Source of the DNA: an uncultured Oscillibacter sp.
Lineage (GTDB): Bacteria > Bacillota > Clostridia > Oscillospirales > Oscillospiraceae
Reading direction: 5' to 3'
Assembly (NCBI GenBank): GCA_900542115.1
Contig: UQMC01000010.1
Span: 1 to 26,135, forward strand
DNA: 26,135 bases
In this document: positions 1 to 7,556 of the stretch, piece after piece
Layout of the letters: each line of letters opens with the position of its first letter
How positions within the stretch are numbered: the first letter of the stretch is position 1
The notes under the pieces: model-generated
What the model was told of the DNA's origin: nothing
Seen by the model: the letters and a program-made list of their open reading frames with translations, nothing else
Database searches by the model: none
Translations under genes and position numbers: made by a program

Positions 1-600
1 GAGAATTTACGGAGAAGAATCCCATGTGAGAGGATAGGGAGATATATAACTGAATGTAATGCAAAAAATGATATCGGCTTAACGCTGGATTTCGTTAGAG
101 GGATATCCACAGACAAAGAGTTTATTGATACAAAGGCAAATATGGACGGGGTTTCGCTCAGCAACTATAAAATTGTAAGCCCCAATGAAATTGCATTTAT
201 TTCCGATACATCGCGCCGCGGTGATAAGATATCTCTTGCAATAAATTCATCAAAAGAAACATACCTGGTTTCTTCGATTTCTACCGTGTTCAGAACCAAT
301 AGCGAACATTTAATCCCCCAGTACCTGTTTTTGTTCTTTTTGAGGTCTGAATTTAATAGATATTCACGCTTTCATTCCTGGGGATCTGCAAGAGAAACAT
401 TTGATTGGGACACGATGTGTGACGTGCAGATTCCTATCCCGGATATTGAGATACAAAAAGCCATTGCCGAAGTGTATACCGTATATAACAAACGTAAAAA
501 GATAAACGAACAGTTAAAAGCACAAATCAAGGATATCTGCCCGATTTTAATTCGTGGCTCACTTGAGGATGGAGGTGAAACCAATGGCGAAACTGCATAA
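1..600 (+). CDS. hsdS: Type I restriction specificity subunit HsdS, 3' part only
   Basis: The frame is open from the first base, so the gene is cut by the window edge; 199 codons plus a TAA are visible. HsdS carries the target recognition domains that direct the type I methylase and restriction complex to its DNA site. The visible part looks like the second target recognition domain and distal conserved region: a segment reading IAFISDTSRRGD, then the typical VSSISTVFRTN and WGSARETFDWDTM stretches, then the PIPDIEIQKAIAEVY motif, which in HsdS proteins begins the conserved helical spacer, and a short coiled-coil-like tail. The end overlaps the hsdR start by 17 bases, so the two are probably translationally coupled. 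hsdM is not in the window and would be expected upstream. The family call is by motif; the recognition sequence cannot be inferred. Confidence 0.85.
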   Translation, partial: ENLRRRIPCERIGRYITECNAKNDIGLTLDFVRGISTDKEFIDTKANMDGVSLSNYKIVSPNEIAFISDTSRRGDKISLAINSSKETYLVSSISTVFRTNSEHLIPQYLFLFFLRSEFNRYSRFHSWGSARETFDWDTMCDVQIPIPDIEIQKAIAEVYTVYNKRKKINEQLKAQIKDICPILIRGSLEDGGETNGETA

Positions 601-3600
601 CTATAATGGTCGCTACTGCGAAACGGAATATGAAAACGCATTTCTTTCCTTTTTAGAGGAAGCGGGATGGAACTATCTGCCCGGGAGTAGTCTCCCGCGC
701 ACTTCCATGCGGGACGTGTTATACATCGATGACATGGAGTACTTTCTGAACAAGACTAACCCGGATCTGACCGCTGATGAAATTCAGCAGATTATGGATA
801 CCGTGCGCCTTGCAGGTGCGGAAAGTGATTTTGCGACGCTCCATAAAGTCTATGGCTGGATGGTGAACGGGATTCAGTTCACACCGCAGTCAGGCCTTCC
901 TATAATGGTCAATTTGATTGATTTTGAAAATCCGGAGAAAAATGTATTCCGTGCGGTCAATCAGTTCATTGTTGAATATACCAATAACGGGCAGACGGAG
1001 AATCGTCGACCGGACATCCTTCTGTTTGTCAACGGAATTCCCCTGTGTATTGTTGAATTGAAAAACCCGGCAGATGGCAATGCGACGATTTATGGTGCAT
1101 GGGAACAGATTAACCTCCGCTATTGGCGCGATATTCCGCATCTGTTGCATTATTGCCCGCTGGCCTGCATTTCCGATGGCGTGAAAACGCGGCTTGGCAC
1201 CGTTCGTACACCCTATGAACACTTCTATGCATGGCGTCGTGTGAACGACGGCGATAAGGTCTCTCCCTTGCCATTTGACGAGGTACAAACTATGATAAAG
1301 GGTGTGTACAGCCCAAAGCGGTTTCTTGAGATTTTTCGTGATTACATTTACTTCCAGGACAGCGAGTATGACAGTGAGGAACGGGAGATCGTCTGCCGGT
1401 ACCCGCAATTTTTTGCCACTCGTTTGCTGAAACAGAGTATCATTAAATCTGTTGTAGAAAAGAGTGGCAAGGGCGGCACCTATTTCGGTGCTACAGGCTG
1501 CGGAAAGACTTATACGATGGCGTTTCTTGCCCGCCAGCTCGCTCTGCGCTGTGCCGATATAAAAGAGATTGGCTCTCCTACCATCGTTATGATTGTTGAC
1601 CGTGACGAACTCCAAAAGCAGGGCGCGCAGCTTTTTACCAAGAGTAAAGAGTTTTTGAACCTTGGAGAGGTATGGGTTGTCCCAAGCCGCAATGCCCTGC
1701 GTCAGGAACTCAGCATAAGGAAAAGCGGGGGTTTTTATATCTGTACGATCCAGAAATTCTGTGACCGGGAAGATGATAAAATCGGACTGATTAACAGCCG
1801 TGCTAATATTATCTGTTTCTCTGACGAGGCGCACAGAACGCAGATTGAACGTGCGAACCGGATCAGGTTCAGTAAGGATACAGATGAAAATATGAAGGCC
1901 ATGGTGTCCAAGCCGTATGCAAAGGTTTTAAAAGAAGCGTTTCCACAGGCAACTTTCGTCGGCTTTACGGGTACACCCATCGACCAGACCTACCAGACCT
2001 TCGGCGCTGAAATTGACCGTTATACGATGGATCAGGCTGTGGCCGATGGCCTTACTGTGCCCATCAAATATCATCCTCGCATCGCCAAAGTCCTGCTTGA
2101 TCAGAAAAAGGTCAAGCAAATAGAAGATTACTACCAGAAGTGCTTTGACGATGGCGCAACGGCAGAGGATATTGAGACCAGTAAAAAGGCCATGAGCTCC
2201 ATGGAGATCATTCTGGGTGAGCCTTCCCGTTTGGAGCACCTTGCTGTTGATATTCATGAACACTATGTCTCCGCCTGCGCCAACGACCCGGATAGAGTGC
2301 AGAAAGCGATGATCGTATGTTCCAACAGAAAAATCGCCTATGATCTGCTGCTAAAGTTCAAGGAACACTATCCGGAATGGTTTGAGGAAAAGAAGGTGCC
2401 TGATGACATCTTTGCTTCAGAAGAAGATCTGCGCGAGCTGAAACCGATGCCATTTATTGCGATGGTGGCAAGCGTTGGCAGTAACGACGCGGCAGATATG
2501 TACAATTATCTCGGCGGCGCTGCAAATAGCAAACGCTCCGAGGAATTGGACGCTGCGTTCAAACAGGATAAGTCCAATTTCCGTATTGCCATAGTCGTTG
2601 ATATGTGGATCACAGGCTTTGATGTCCCCTCTCTGACCTATATGTATAATGATAAGCCACTGGAAAGACATCTGCTGATTCAGACTATCAGCCGGGTCAA
2701 TAGAAAATATCCCGGCAAAGATTATGGCTTTATTATCGACTATATCGGGATCCGCGATAATATGCGCAAGGCTCTGAAAATCTACGGTGGTGATAACTCT
2801 ATTGCACCTACGGCAGACGATGTGCAGCAGGCTGCCGACGTATTCAGGGAGGAACTTTCGATTTTGAAGGATCTTTTTTCGGGGTATGATTTGGCTCCGT
2901 TCCTTGATCCGGCTGAAGATCCTGCCTTGCGGTACAAACTTTTAGCGAAAGCCTCCGAGTATGTTTTTGCTTCCGCACAGGAACTGCAAACAGAAACTAA
3001 CGGTGGCAAAGGTGTTAGCAGAGTCTTATTCAAGACGTATTTCCTGAAAACCGTCAAAAGAATGCGGGCGGCGTATGATATTTGTCAGCCATTCGGTGAG
3101 ATAGGCAAAGAAGAATCTGCCCTCGCTCAGTGCTTCATGGCCATTGCGGGATTTGTGCGTAAGATGAACGGAACCGATACCGAAGTGGATACTGATATCA
3201 TGAACCGCCGTGTGGCGAAGATGGTTGAAGAAGCACTTAGGTACAATGCACCTGAAAGCGTTCTGGAGGATGGAGAACCCGAGGATATTTTCAGCCCTGA
3301 ATATTATGAGAAGCTGTCTGATGTGAAAATGCCTGCATCCAAGCTGGAACTGCTGGTAAAAATGCTTCGCAAGCAGATCAGGGAATATGGCAAAACAAAT
3401 CAGATGGCCGCAAAGAAGTATCAGGAAATGCTTGAGGAGACCATCCAGCATTATCATGAGCGCAGGAAGCGTCTTGCTACGGAGGAAGCTGGCGAAGCCC
3501 AAGAGCAAACTTCCGAGGAAATCATCAGAAATGCCACGGAACAAGCCTTGCGCATTCTGCATGAAATGAATGAGGACCACGAAAGCTTCCGGAAGATTGG

Positions 3601-3919
3601 TCTTACTTTTGAAGAGAAGGCATTCTATGATATTTTGATGACACTGCGCAACGAGTACAATTTTGAGTGTGGCAAAGACAAAATCGTCGACGGTGTTTCT
3701 GTCAATGAGAAGTGCAGATCTTTGGCGAAAAAGATCAAAAAAATCATTGATACAAAATCCTCGTTTGCAGACTGGCTCAACAATCAGAATGTCCGCGACC
3801 AGCTCAAATTTGATATCAAAGTTTGCCTGATAAAGAATGGGTATCCTCCGCAGTACAGCCCAGAGGTTTTCCGAAAAGTTATGGAGCAGGTTGAGAACTT
3901 TGCGGAGCATAATGTCTAA
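584..3919 (+). CDS. hsdR: Type I restriction enzyme HsdR, motor/nuclease subunit
   Basis: 1111 residues, normal for HsdR. This subunit translocates DNA with ATP and cuts it when the HsdS/HsdM complex meets an unmethylated site. Visible from the N-terminus: a PD-(D/E)XK nuclease core with RRPD at about 141-144 and VELK at about 157-160, followed by the AWEQ segment; Walker A GATGCGKT at about 302-309; DEAH at about 414-417; TGTP at about 462-465; later the GFDVPSL and QTISRVNR helicase motifs; then a helical C-terminal region. The ATG at 584 is chosen because GGAGGTG lies 6 bases upstream; the frame is open to a GTG at 554 without such a site. The gene is intact, with no stop or missing key motif. 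It sits downstream of hsdS and upstream of a 49-codon ORF overlapping it by 8 bases. Confidence 0.95.
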   Translation: MAKLHNYNGRYCETEYENAFLSFLEEAGWNYLPGSSLPRTSMRDVLYIDDMEYFLNKTNPDLTADEIQQIMDTVRLAGAESDFATLHKVYGWMVNGIQFTPQSGLPIMVNLIDFENPEKNVFRAVNQFIVEYTNNGQTENRRPDILLFVNGIPLCIVELKNPADGNATIYGAWEQINLRYWRDIPHLLHYCPLACISDGVKTRLGTVRTPYEHFYAWRRVNDGDKVSPLPFDEVQTMIKGVYSPKRFLEIFRDYIYFQDSEYDSEEREIVCRYPQFFATRLLKQSIIKSVVEKSGKGGTYFGATGCGKTYTMAFLARQLALRCADIKEIGSPTIVMIVDRDELQKQGAQLFTKSKEFLNLGEVWVVPSRNALRQELSIRKSGGFYICTIQKFCDREDDKIGLINSRANIICFSDEAHRTQIERANRIRFSKDTDENMKAMVSKPYAKVLKEAFPQATFVGFTGTPIDQTYQTFGAEIDRYTMDQAVADGLTVPIKYHPRIAKVLLDQKKVKQIEDYYQKCFDDGATAEDIETSKKAMSSMEIILGEPSRLEHLAVDIHEHYVSACANDPDRVQKAMIVCSNRKIAYDLLLKFKEHYPEWFEEKKVPDDIFASEEDLRELKPMPFIAMVASVGSNDAADMYNYLGGAANSKRSEELDAAFKQDKSNFRIAIVVDMWITGFDVPSLTYMYNDKPLERHLLIQTISRVNRKYPGKDYGFIIDYIGIRDNMRKALKIYGGDNSIAPTADDVQQAADVFREELSILKDLFSGYDLAPFLDPAEDPALRYKLLAKASEYVFASAQELQTETNGGKGVSRVLFKTYFLKTVKRMRAAYDICQPFGEIGKEESALAQCFMAIAGFVRKMNGTDTEVDTDIMNRRVAKMVEEALRYNAPESVLEDGEPEDIFSPEYYEKLSDVKMPASKLELLVKMLRKQIREYGKTNQMAAKKYQEMLEETIQHYHERRKRLATEEAGEAQEQTSEEIIRNATEQALRILHEMNEDHESFRKIGLTFEEKAFYDILMTLRNEYNFECGKDKIVDGVSVNEKCRSLAKKIKKIIDTKSSFADWLNNQNVRDQLKFDIKVCLIKNGYPPQYSPEVFRKVMEQVENFAEHNV

Positions 3920-4061
3920 AGGAAAAGGTAAGGAGGCTAATTATATATACTTATCCTCCAATGATGTGATACTGCCGCAGAAGGTGACAGCCGCTAAGAC
4001 CACCCACGATGATAAGCAGCTGGAGCGGCTCATGGAAACCATCAAAACCGATGAGTACTGA
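3912..4061 (+). CDS. Small hypothetical protein after hsdR (49 aa)
   Basis: A 49-residue charged ORF begins ATGTCTAAAGG inside the last codons of hsdR, overlapping by 8 bases. A GGAG lies 4 bases before the ATG, which is rather close. The protein is lysine rich at the start (MSKGKGKEANYIYLSSND) and ends LERLMETIKTDEY. I recognise no family. It could be a real coupled gene of the restriction operon or the remaining head of a gene broken by later rearrangements, since only decayed genes follow it. Confidence 0.4.
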   Translation: MSKGKGKEANYIYLSSNDVILPQKVTAAKTTHDDKQLERLMETIKTDEY

Positions 4062-4259
4062 CATGACTTCTTATAGTTGGAGATTACCACCGGCCTGTGA
4101 CGGGGGGAACTGTGCGGACTCATGTACAGACTTTAACACAGGAAAGAGAAAGCCGGCCGTCCACAGGACGCTCCACAACAAGGCGGGCGGTGGCTACAAA
4201 GAATAGACGATATGGCACTTCGGACTGCTGTGATAGTATTTCCGTAAGAGGTGACAAAT
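4062..4259. other. Gap without a recognisable gene
   Basis: About 200 bases between the small ORF and the XRE remnant. A 47-codon frame from 4063 to 4206 is open but has low-complexity composition and no family resemblance. A short perfect hairpin, CGTCC-ACA-GGACG, lies near 4160. The end of the gap (AGAGGTGAC at about 4246-4255) would serve as ribosome site for the broken regulator that follows. Confidence 0.4.
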
Positions 4260-4423
4260 ATGGCATTTGATCACAAACCTTGGTGAAATTGCTAATAGAC
4301 AAGGAAATGACAAAAAATCAGCTGATGAAAGCTACAAACATATCTAAATCTACTATGGATAAAATGGGCAGAGGTGAACAGGTATCATTAAAAATCCTTG
4401 ATAGAATATGCTTGTCAATGTAA
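4260..4423 (+). pseudogene. XRE/Cro-type HTH regulator, frameshifted and truncated
   Basis: The ATG at 4260 opens MAFDHKP and then hits a TGA at once. Shifting by one base after the seventh codon restores LVKLLIDKEMTKNQLM, then ISKSTMDKMGRGEQVSL and ILDRICLSM before a TAA. This is the compact XRE regulator pattern of Firmicutes (about 65-70 residues): the KLL.D..M....L start, the ISKSTM..M recognition helix and the ILDRIC helix. The last part of the family (the usual DC.IDDI..I tail) is missing because the sequence runs into the reverse complement of the neighbouring MjaI-like gene. One deleted base plus loss of the 3' end make this a pseudogene. Confidence 0.65.
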
Positions 4424-4716
4424 TCCATACAATCTCTAAGATTGTTAACTTGATCCCAAACCCTATCAACTGCATTATTAACAGCGTCGGGATATCTCTC
4501 ATTATACCTTTCTTTCCAGCCAGAAAGAGAGGCCTCGCCTGGTGAAGACAGATACTCGGGAAGTAGTTCCGATAACTGACCAACATTTCTTGGCCTTGTA
4601 CCACCTGCATTCTGGTTTGCGAGATTAATCACTTGGGTCGTGTATTTTGGATACTCAGAAATCTCCGTGTCATTACATTTTGAAATATATTCATTTGAGA
4701 TTTTGGACTTGGGCAT
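4408..4716 (-). pseudogene. MjaI-like type II restriction endonuclease, N-terminal fragment
   Basis: The minus-strand frame starts with ATG at 4716, preceded by AGGGGG, and stays open for 132 codons to 4318. Roughly the first 103 codons look genuine, with segments EYPKYTTQVINLANQNAGG and TRPRNVGQLSELLPEY and a following YPDAVNNAVDRVW helix. I associate these from memory with the MjaI restriction endonuclease family (CTAG-type enzymes); no search was possible. The last codons, after about DYIDKH, read the antisense of the XRE remnant, so the enzyme is cut in its middle and the remaining frame is foreign. No cognate methylase is in the window. The family call is moderate; the truncation is seen directly from the converging XRE homology. 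Confidence 0.5.
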
Positions 4717-4759
4717 ATTGGATCCCCCTAACCTTATAATAGTTTATATATTATAGGGA

Positions 4760-5212
4760 TAAAAAGAGAATTCGTCAAATACAAGGCTCTACCTGTCGAA
4801 GCTGAGGTTTCTATTATGCCCCTAATGAATAAATCTACATTAGGGCTGGCTAACCAAGCGGTAACAACAATTAACTTAAAAGGGAGTTTGAAAATAAGTA
4901 CCCGCTTGTAGCTATGGGCTGGACACGGAGCGACTGCTATGCCTATAACAGGAAGTATGGGGGATTGAAACGAAGGCGTCATGCTGCGTATTTTGCCCAT
5001 TCCACACCGGTTATTTTTGCCGGTATATTCAGAAGAATGAACCAGCCTGTTATGCTTGTGCCTGTCAGGTAGACGAACTAATAGAGCAATATCAAGCACG
5101 TCCACCGCTGAAAAGCCAACTGTTCATTTCCAAAACACACAAGAGGATGCGGGATCTATCTGACGCAGACTGTGGCGATAACAGCTTTCTGCTCATCACA
5201 GCTATGTGGTGA
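4760..5212 (+). pseudogene. PAPS-reductase-like protein remnant with several frameshifts
   Basis: No single long frame exists, but three overlapping frames join into one protein-like string. The frame of 4783 gives KALPVEAEV and continues to NQAVTTINL (about 4877). The frame of 4878 gives KREFENKYPLVAMGWTRSDC and YAYNRKYG (to about 4961). The frame of 4961 gives GIETKASCCVFCPFH, then a helical segment with QVDELIEQY, then LFISKTHKRMRDLSDADC and a stop at 5210-5212. A GWTR.DC segment followed by CVFCPFH is what I know from the C-terminal part of PAPS-reductase/DndC-like proteins on phages and mobile elements. The join at 4959-4963 falls in a run of five G. The upstream limit and the missing N-terminal half are uncertain. 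Confidence 0.5.
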
Positions 5213-5419
5213 ACACCTAGACCTTGAGAAGTGAATGACCGTCCGAATCGGATATGCTTTCCGGTGAAGTATCGCGTTTGCGTACCAAGGAAATCAAAAC
5301 GCCGCTGAATATTGTGCAGGGGCAGGAACGGGTTCGGAGAAAACGGCATTTTATACCAAGGCCATGTCTGCATGAGGATATGGACCTGCCATTTTATAAA
5401 ATATACGGAGGAATGGATC
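5213..5419. other. Gap without a recognisable gene
   Basis: About 200 bases between the PAPS-reductase-like remnant and the small ORF. A frame crosses it from 5254 and gives charged, low-confidence translation (RLRTKEIKTPLN...), with no family resemblance and no good ribosome site. It may be more decayed coding sequence. GGAGG at 5407-5411 belongs to the next ORF. Confidence 0.35.
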
Positions 5420-5581
5420 GTGGAGCAGAAGCAGACTGTATTTCCACAGAGCCCGCGGCAGACGCAGACGATCTATGTGGATGGATGCAAGGTTACAGTT
5501 CGATATGCCGGCAAGGAGAATCCTGCCGCAGTTCGTGAGATCAAGGATATTCTTCTTTCAAACATCTCTAAAAAGTCATAA
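5420..5581 (+). CDS. Small hypothetical protein upstream of the recombinase (53 aa)
   Basis: A 53-residue frame starts at GTG 5420, with GGAGG at 5407-5411, 8 bases upstream, which is an ideal distance. The sequence has a polar start, then TIYVDGCKVTVRYAGKENP and AAVREIKDILLSN, i.e. a short beta hairpin followed by a helix. Small proteins of this shape are common beside large serine recombinases in Clostridia (compare TnpW-type proteins), but I cannot name this one. The frame is open further upstream to 5312, but the stretch before the GTG looks non-coding. Function is unknown; a regulatory or accessory role for the mobile element is only suggested by position. Confidence 0.55.
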   Translation: MEQKQTVFPQSPRQTQTIYVDGCKVTVRYAGKENPAAVREIKDILLSNISKKS

Positions 5582-5584
5582 AAT

Positions 5585-5613
5585 TTGTGTTTTCTACGTG
5601 GATATGAGATAAT
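5585..5613 (+). promoter_or_regulatory. Possible promoter of the recombinase
   Basis: TTGTGT at 5585-5590 and GATAAT at 5608-5613 are separated by 17 bases, about 85 bases before the recombinase start. The -35 is a weak match, so this is a tentative call. Confidence 0.35.
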
Positions 5614-5696
5614 GATGGTATAGATATGCACCTTGAAAATTGAAACGAGGCCATATACACCATTCCCAATATCGGAAGAAAACAGGAGTGATGTAT

Positions 5697-7328
5697 ATGT
5701 TAGAAGAATTGATAACAACAGCGCAGCGTGTTTATTGCCTTTATCGTGTATCAACGCTTGGACAAGTCGAAAAAGATGACATTCCCATGCAAAAGGAAGC
5801 GTGCCGGGAGTTCGTCGGGCAGCATCCTGGTTGGGAAATCATCAAGGAATTTTCGGAAAAAGGCGTTTCCGGGTTTAAGGTCTCGGCCAAAGACCGGGAT
5901 GCCGTTCAAGAAATCCAGCGAGATGCTTTGTAAAATAAGTTTGATATTCTGTTGGTGTTCATGTTTGACCGTTTGGGCCGCAGAGAGGACGAAACGCCGT
6001 TCGTTGTGGAGTGGTTTGTCAAAAACGGCATCGAGGTGTGGAGTGCCAAGGAAGGACAGCAGCGGTTTGATACCCATGTGGACAAGCTGCTGAACTACAT
6101 CCGTTACTGGCAGGCGTCCGGCGAAAGCATCAAAACCTCTGTCCGCACCAAGACCCGAATGGAGCAGCTGACGCAGGAAGGTCATTTTACCGGCGGCTGT
6201 ATACCGTTTGGTTATCGTCTGGAACATAAGGGACGCACCAATAAGCGAAATCAGGATGTGGGTGATCTTGTGATCGACCCAGACGAAGCAGAAATCGTAA
6301 AACTGATTTTTCAGAAATATCTCTGCGAAGGATATGGAGCGCAGCGCCTTTGCCGGTATCTTGCCGAACAGGGGATTACAAACCGAAAAGGACGCAACAT
6401 ACCGACTACTTCAATCAACCGCATCATTAAGAACCCCATTTACACCGGGGTCATCCGAAATGGAGACAGCCAATCAGAGGTGCTGCCAGAGCTTCAAATT
6501 ATCGACGCAGAAACTTATGAACGGGCACAGCAGATGATGGAAAAACGGGTGACCCATCATAGCGATGTGCCGCTTAATACCAAGGGGCGGTCTCTGCTGG
6601 TGGGGAACATTTACTGTGGCCACTGCGGAGGCCGCCTGACGCTGACCACCAGCGGACGAAAGCGTGTCCGAAAAGACGGGACTATCGTGCGGGAAACGAG
6701 AGCAAGGTATCAATGCCATTACAATGTCAGGCATCCCGGCGAATGCGACGGCCAATCTGGATATGGCGTAGAAAAGCTGGATAAATTGGTAGACCAAATC
6801 ATTCGTATCCAGCTTGGGCGCATTCAGAACTCACCATCTCAAGAACTGATCGAAAAGCAGCAGGCCAAGGAGGTTGAACTCGTCAGGTCCAGACTAAACC
6901 TCTTAAATGAGCAGTATCGGCAGAAGCAGCGGGAGTATCAAGACCTGCGCGCTGAGACGATCAAGGTCATTCAAGGCGCCAGCCGTTTGAATGTGGATTT
7001 GCTTAATAGTCTTGTTGCGGAAACCTCTGAACAGATCAAACAATTAAGCTGGAAGATTCAGACAGCCACAGCAGAACTTGAAGAAACTGTCCAGAGTGCC
7101 AGTCAGGTGCTGCGGGAATATGACCAGCTGATAAGCTGGGCCGAGATGTATGACCACTGCACCTTTGAAGCTAAGAAAATGATCGTGGCCCAGTTTGTAA
7201 AAGCAGTCCATGTGCGGCGAGATTATGAGATCGACATAGAGTTCAATGTGTCGTTTGAGGAATTTCAAGCTCTGTATCTGGAGGGGAGCCAGATAAAGCA
7301 AAAAGGCCGGAAGCAGATACGCTCCTGA
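5697..7328 (+). pseudogene. Large serine recombinase with an in-frame TAA
   Basis: One frame runs from 5697 to 7328 (543 codons) with a single TAA at 5931-5933, codon 79. Upstream lies the resolvase core with the nucleophile region YRVST (Ser about 19) and KDDIPMQKEAC. Just after the stop the protein continues with NKFDILLVFMFDRLGR, the normal next element of the catalytic domain. Then come the recombinase domain (SGESIKTSVRTK, GCIPFGYRL, RNPIYTG-like KNPIYTG), a zinc ribbon beginning YCGHCGG near residue 303, and a long coiled coil. The start at 5697 is preferred because AGGAG lies 8 bases before it. Without readthrough the catalytic serine is separated from the rest, so the enzyme is probably dead. 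A single-base change (for example AAA to TAA) or a sequencing error would explain it. It would normally integrate or excise the element. Confidence 0.85.
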
Positions 7329-7335
7329 CCCATTG

Positions 7336-7375
7336 AAACGAAAACAAGACAAGCGATATAATCGCTTGCCTTGTT
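7336..7375 (-). terminator. Terminator of the tRNA-Ala gene
   Basis: A stem pairs 7343-7357 with 7361-7375 with one A-C mismatch and a 3-base loop. On the minus strand it begins 2 bases after the tRNA CCA end and is followed by TTTTCGTTTC, as expected for a factor-independent terminator. It could also slow convergent transcription from the recombinase. Confidence 0.75.
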
Positions 7376-7377
7376 CA

Positions 7378-7453
7378 TGGTGGACTCGAAGGGATTCGAA
7401 CCCTTGACCTCTCGGATGCGAACCGAACGCTCTCCCAACTGAGCTACGAGCCC
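7378..7453 (-). tRNA. tRNA-Ala (anticodon CGC)
   Basis: The minus strand folds as a complete cloverleaf of 76 bases: acceptor GGGCTCG pairing with CGAGTCC, D stem GCTC/GAGC, anticodon stem TTCGG/CCGAG, loop TTCGCAT with anticodon CGC (7418-7420), T stem AAGGG/CCCTT with loop TTCGAAT, discriminator A and an encoded CCA. The third acceptor pair is G-T (G3:U70 in the RNA), the alanine identity determinant, which agrees with the anticodon for codon GCG. The island with the serine recombinase lies directly against its 3' end. Confidence 0.95.
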
Positions 7454-7466
7454 AAACAGCTATATT

Positions 7467-7494
7467 ATTATAACATATTTCTGCGGCTTGTAAA
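7467..7494 (-). promoter_or_regulatory. Promoter of tRNA-Ala
   Basis: On the minus strand TTTACA (7489-7494) and a perfect TATAAT (7467-7472) are 16 bases apart, ending 13 bases before the mature 5' end of the tRNA. Confidence 0.75.
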
Positions 7495-7522
7495 GTACCT
7501 TTTTGAAAAAAACGAAATTTTG

Positions 7523-7554
7523 AAAAACAGGCCCGGAAGCTCCGGGCCTGTTTT
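7523..7554 (-). terminator. Terminator after the cation diffusion facilitator gene
   Basis: A GC-rich stem CAGGCCCGGA pairs with TCCGGGCCTG around a 3-base loop, extended by A-T pairs. It lies directly after the stop codon at 7557-7559 and is followed by a T run on the minus strand. The flanking A and T runs make it potentially bidirectional. Confidence 0.9.
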
Positions 7555-7556
7555 GG

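Noticed and set aside
890..1834. 314-codon open frame on the minus strand
   Set aside because: Antisense to the nuclease and helicase part of hsdR, which is clearly the coding strand.
4734..5105. 123-codon open frame on the minus strand
   Set aside because: It covers the plus-strand PAPS-reductase-like remnant, whose CVFCPFH and GWTRSDC segments are far more protein-like.
5639..7341. CRISPR repeat suspicion from the ATTGAAAC motif
   Set aside because: ATTGAAAC is a common CRISPR repeat end, but there are only three scattered 10-base copies, no regular spacing and no cas genes.
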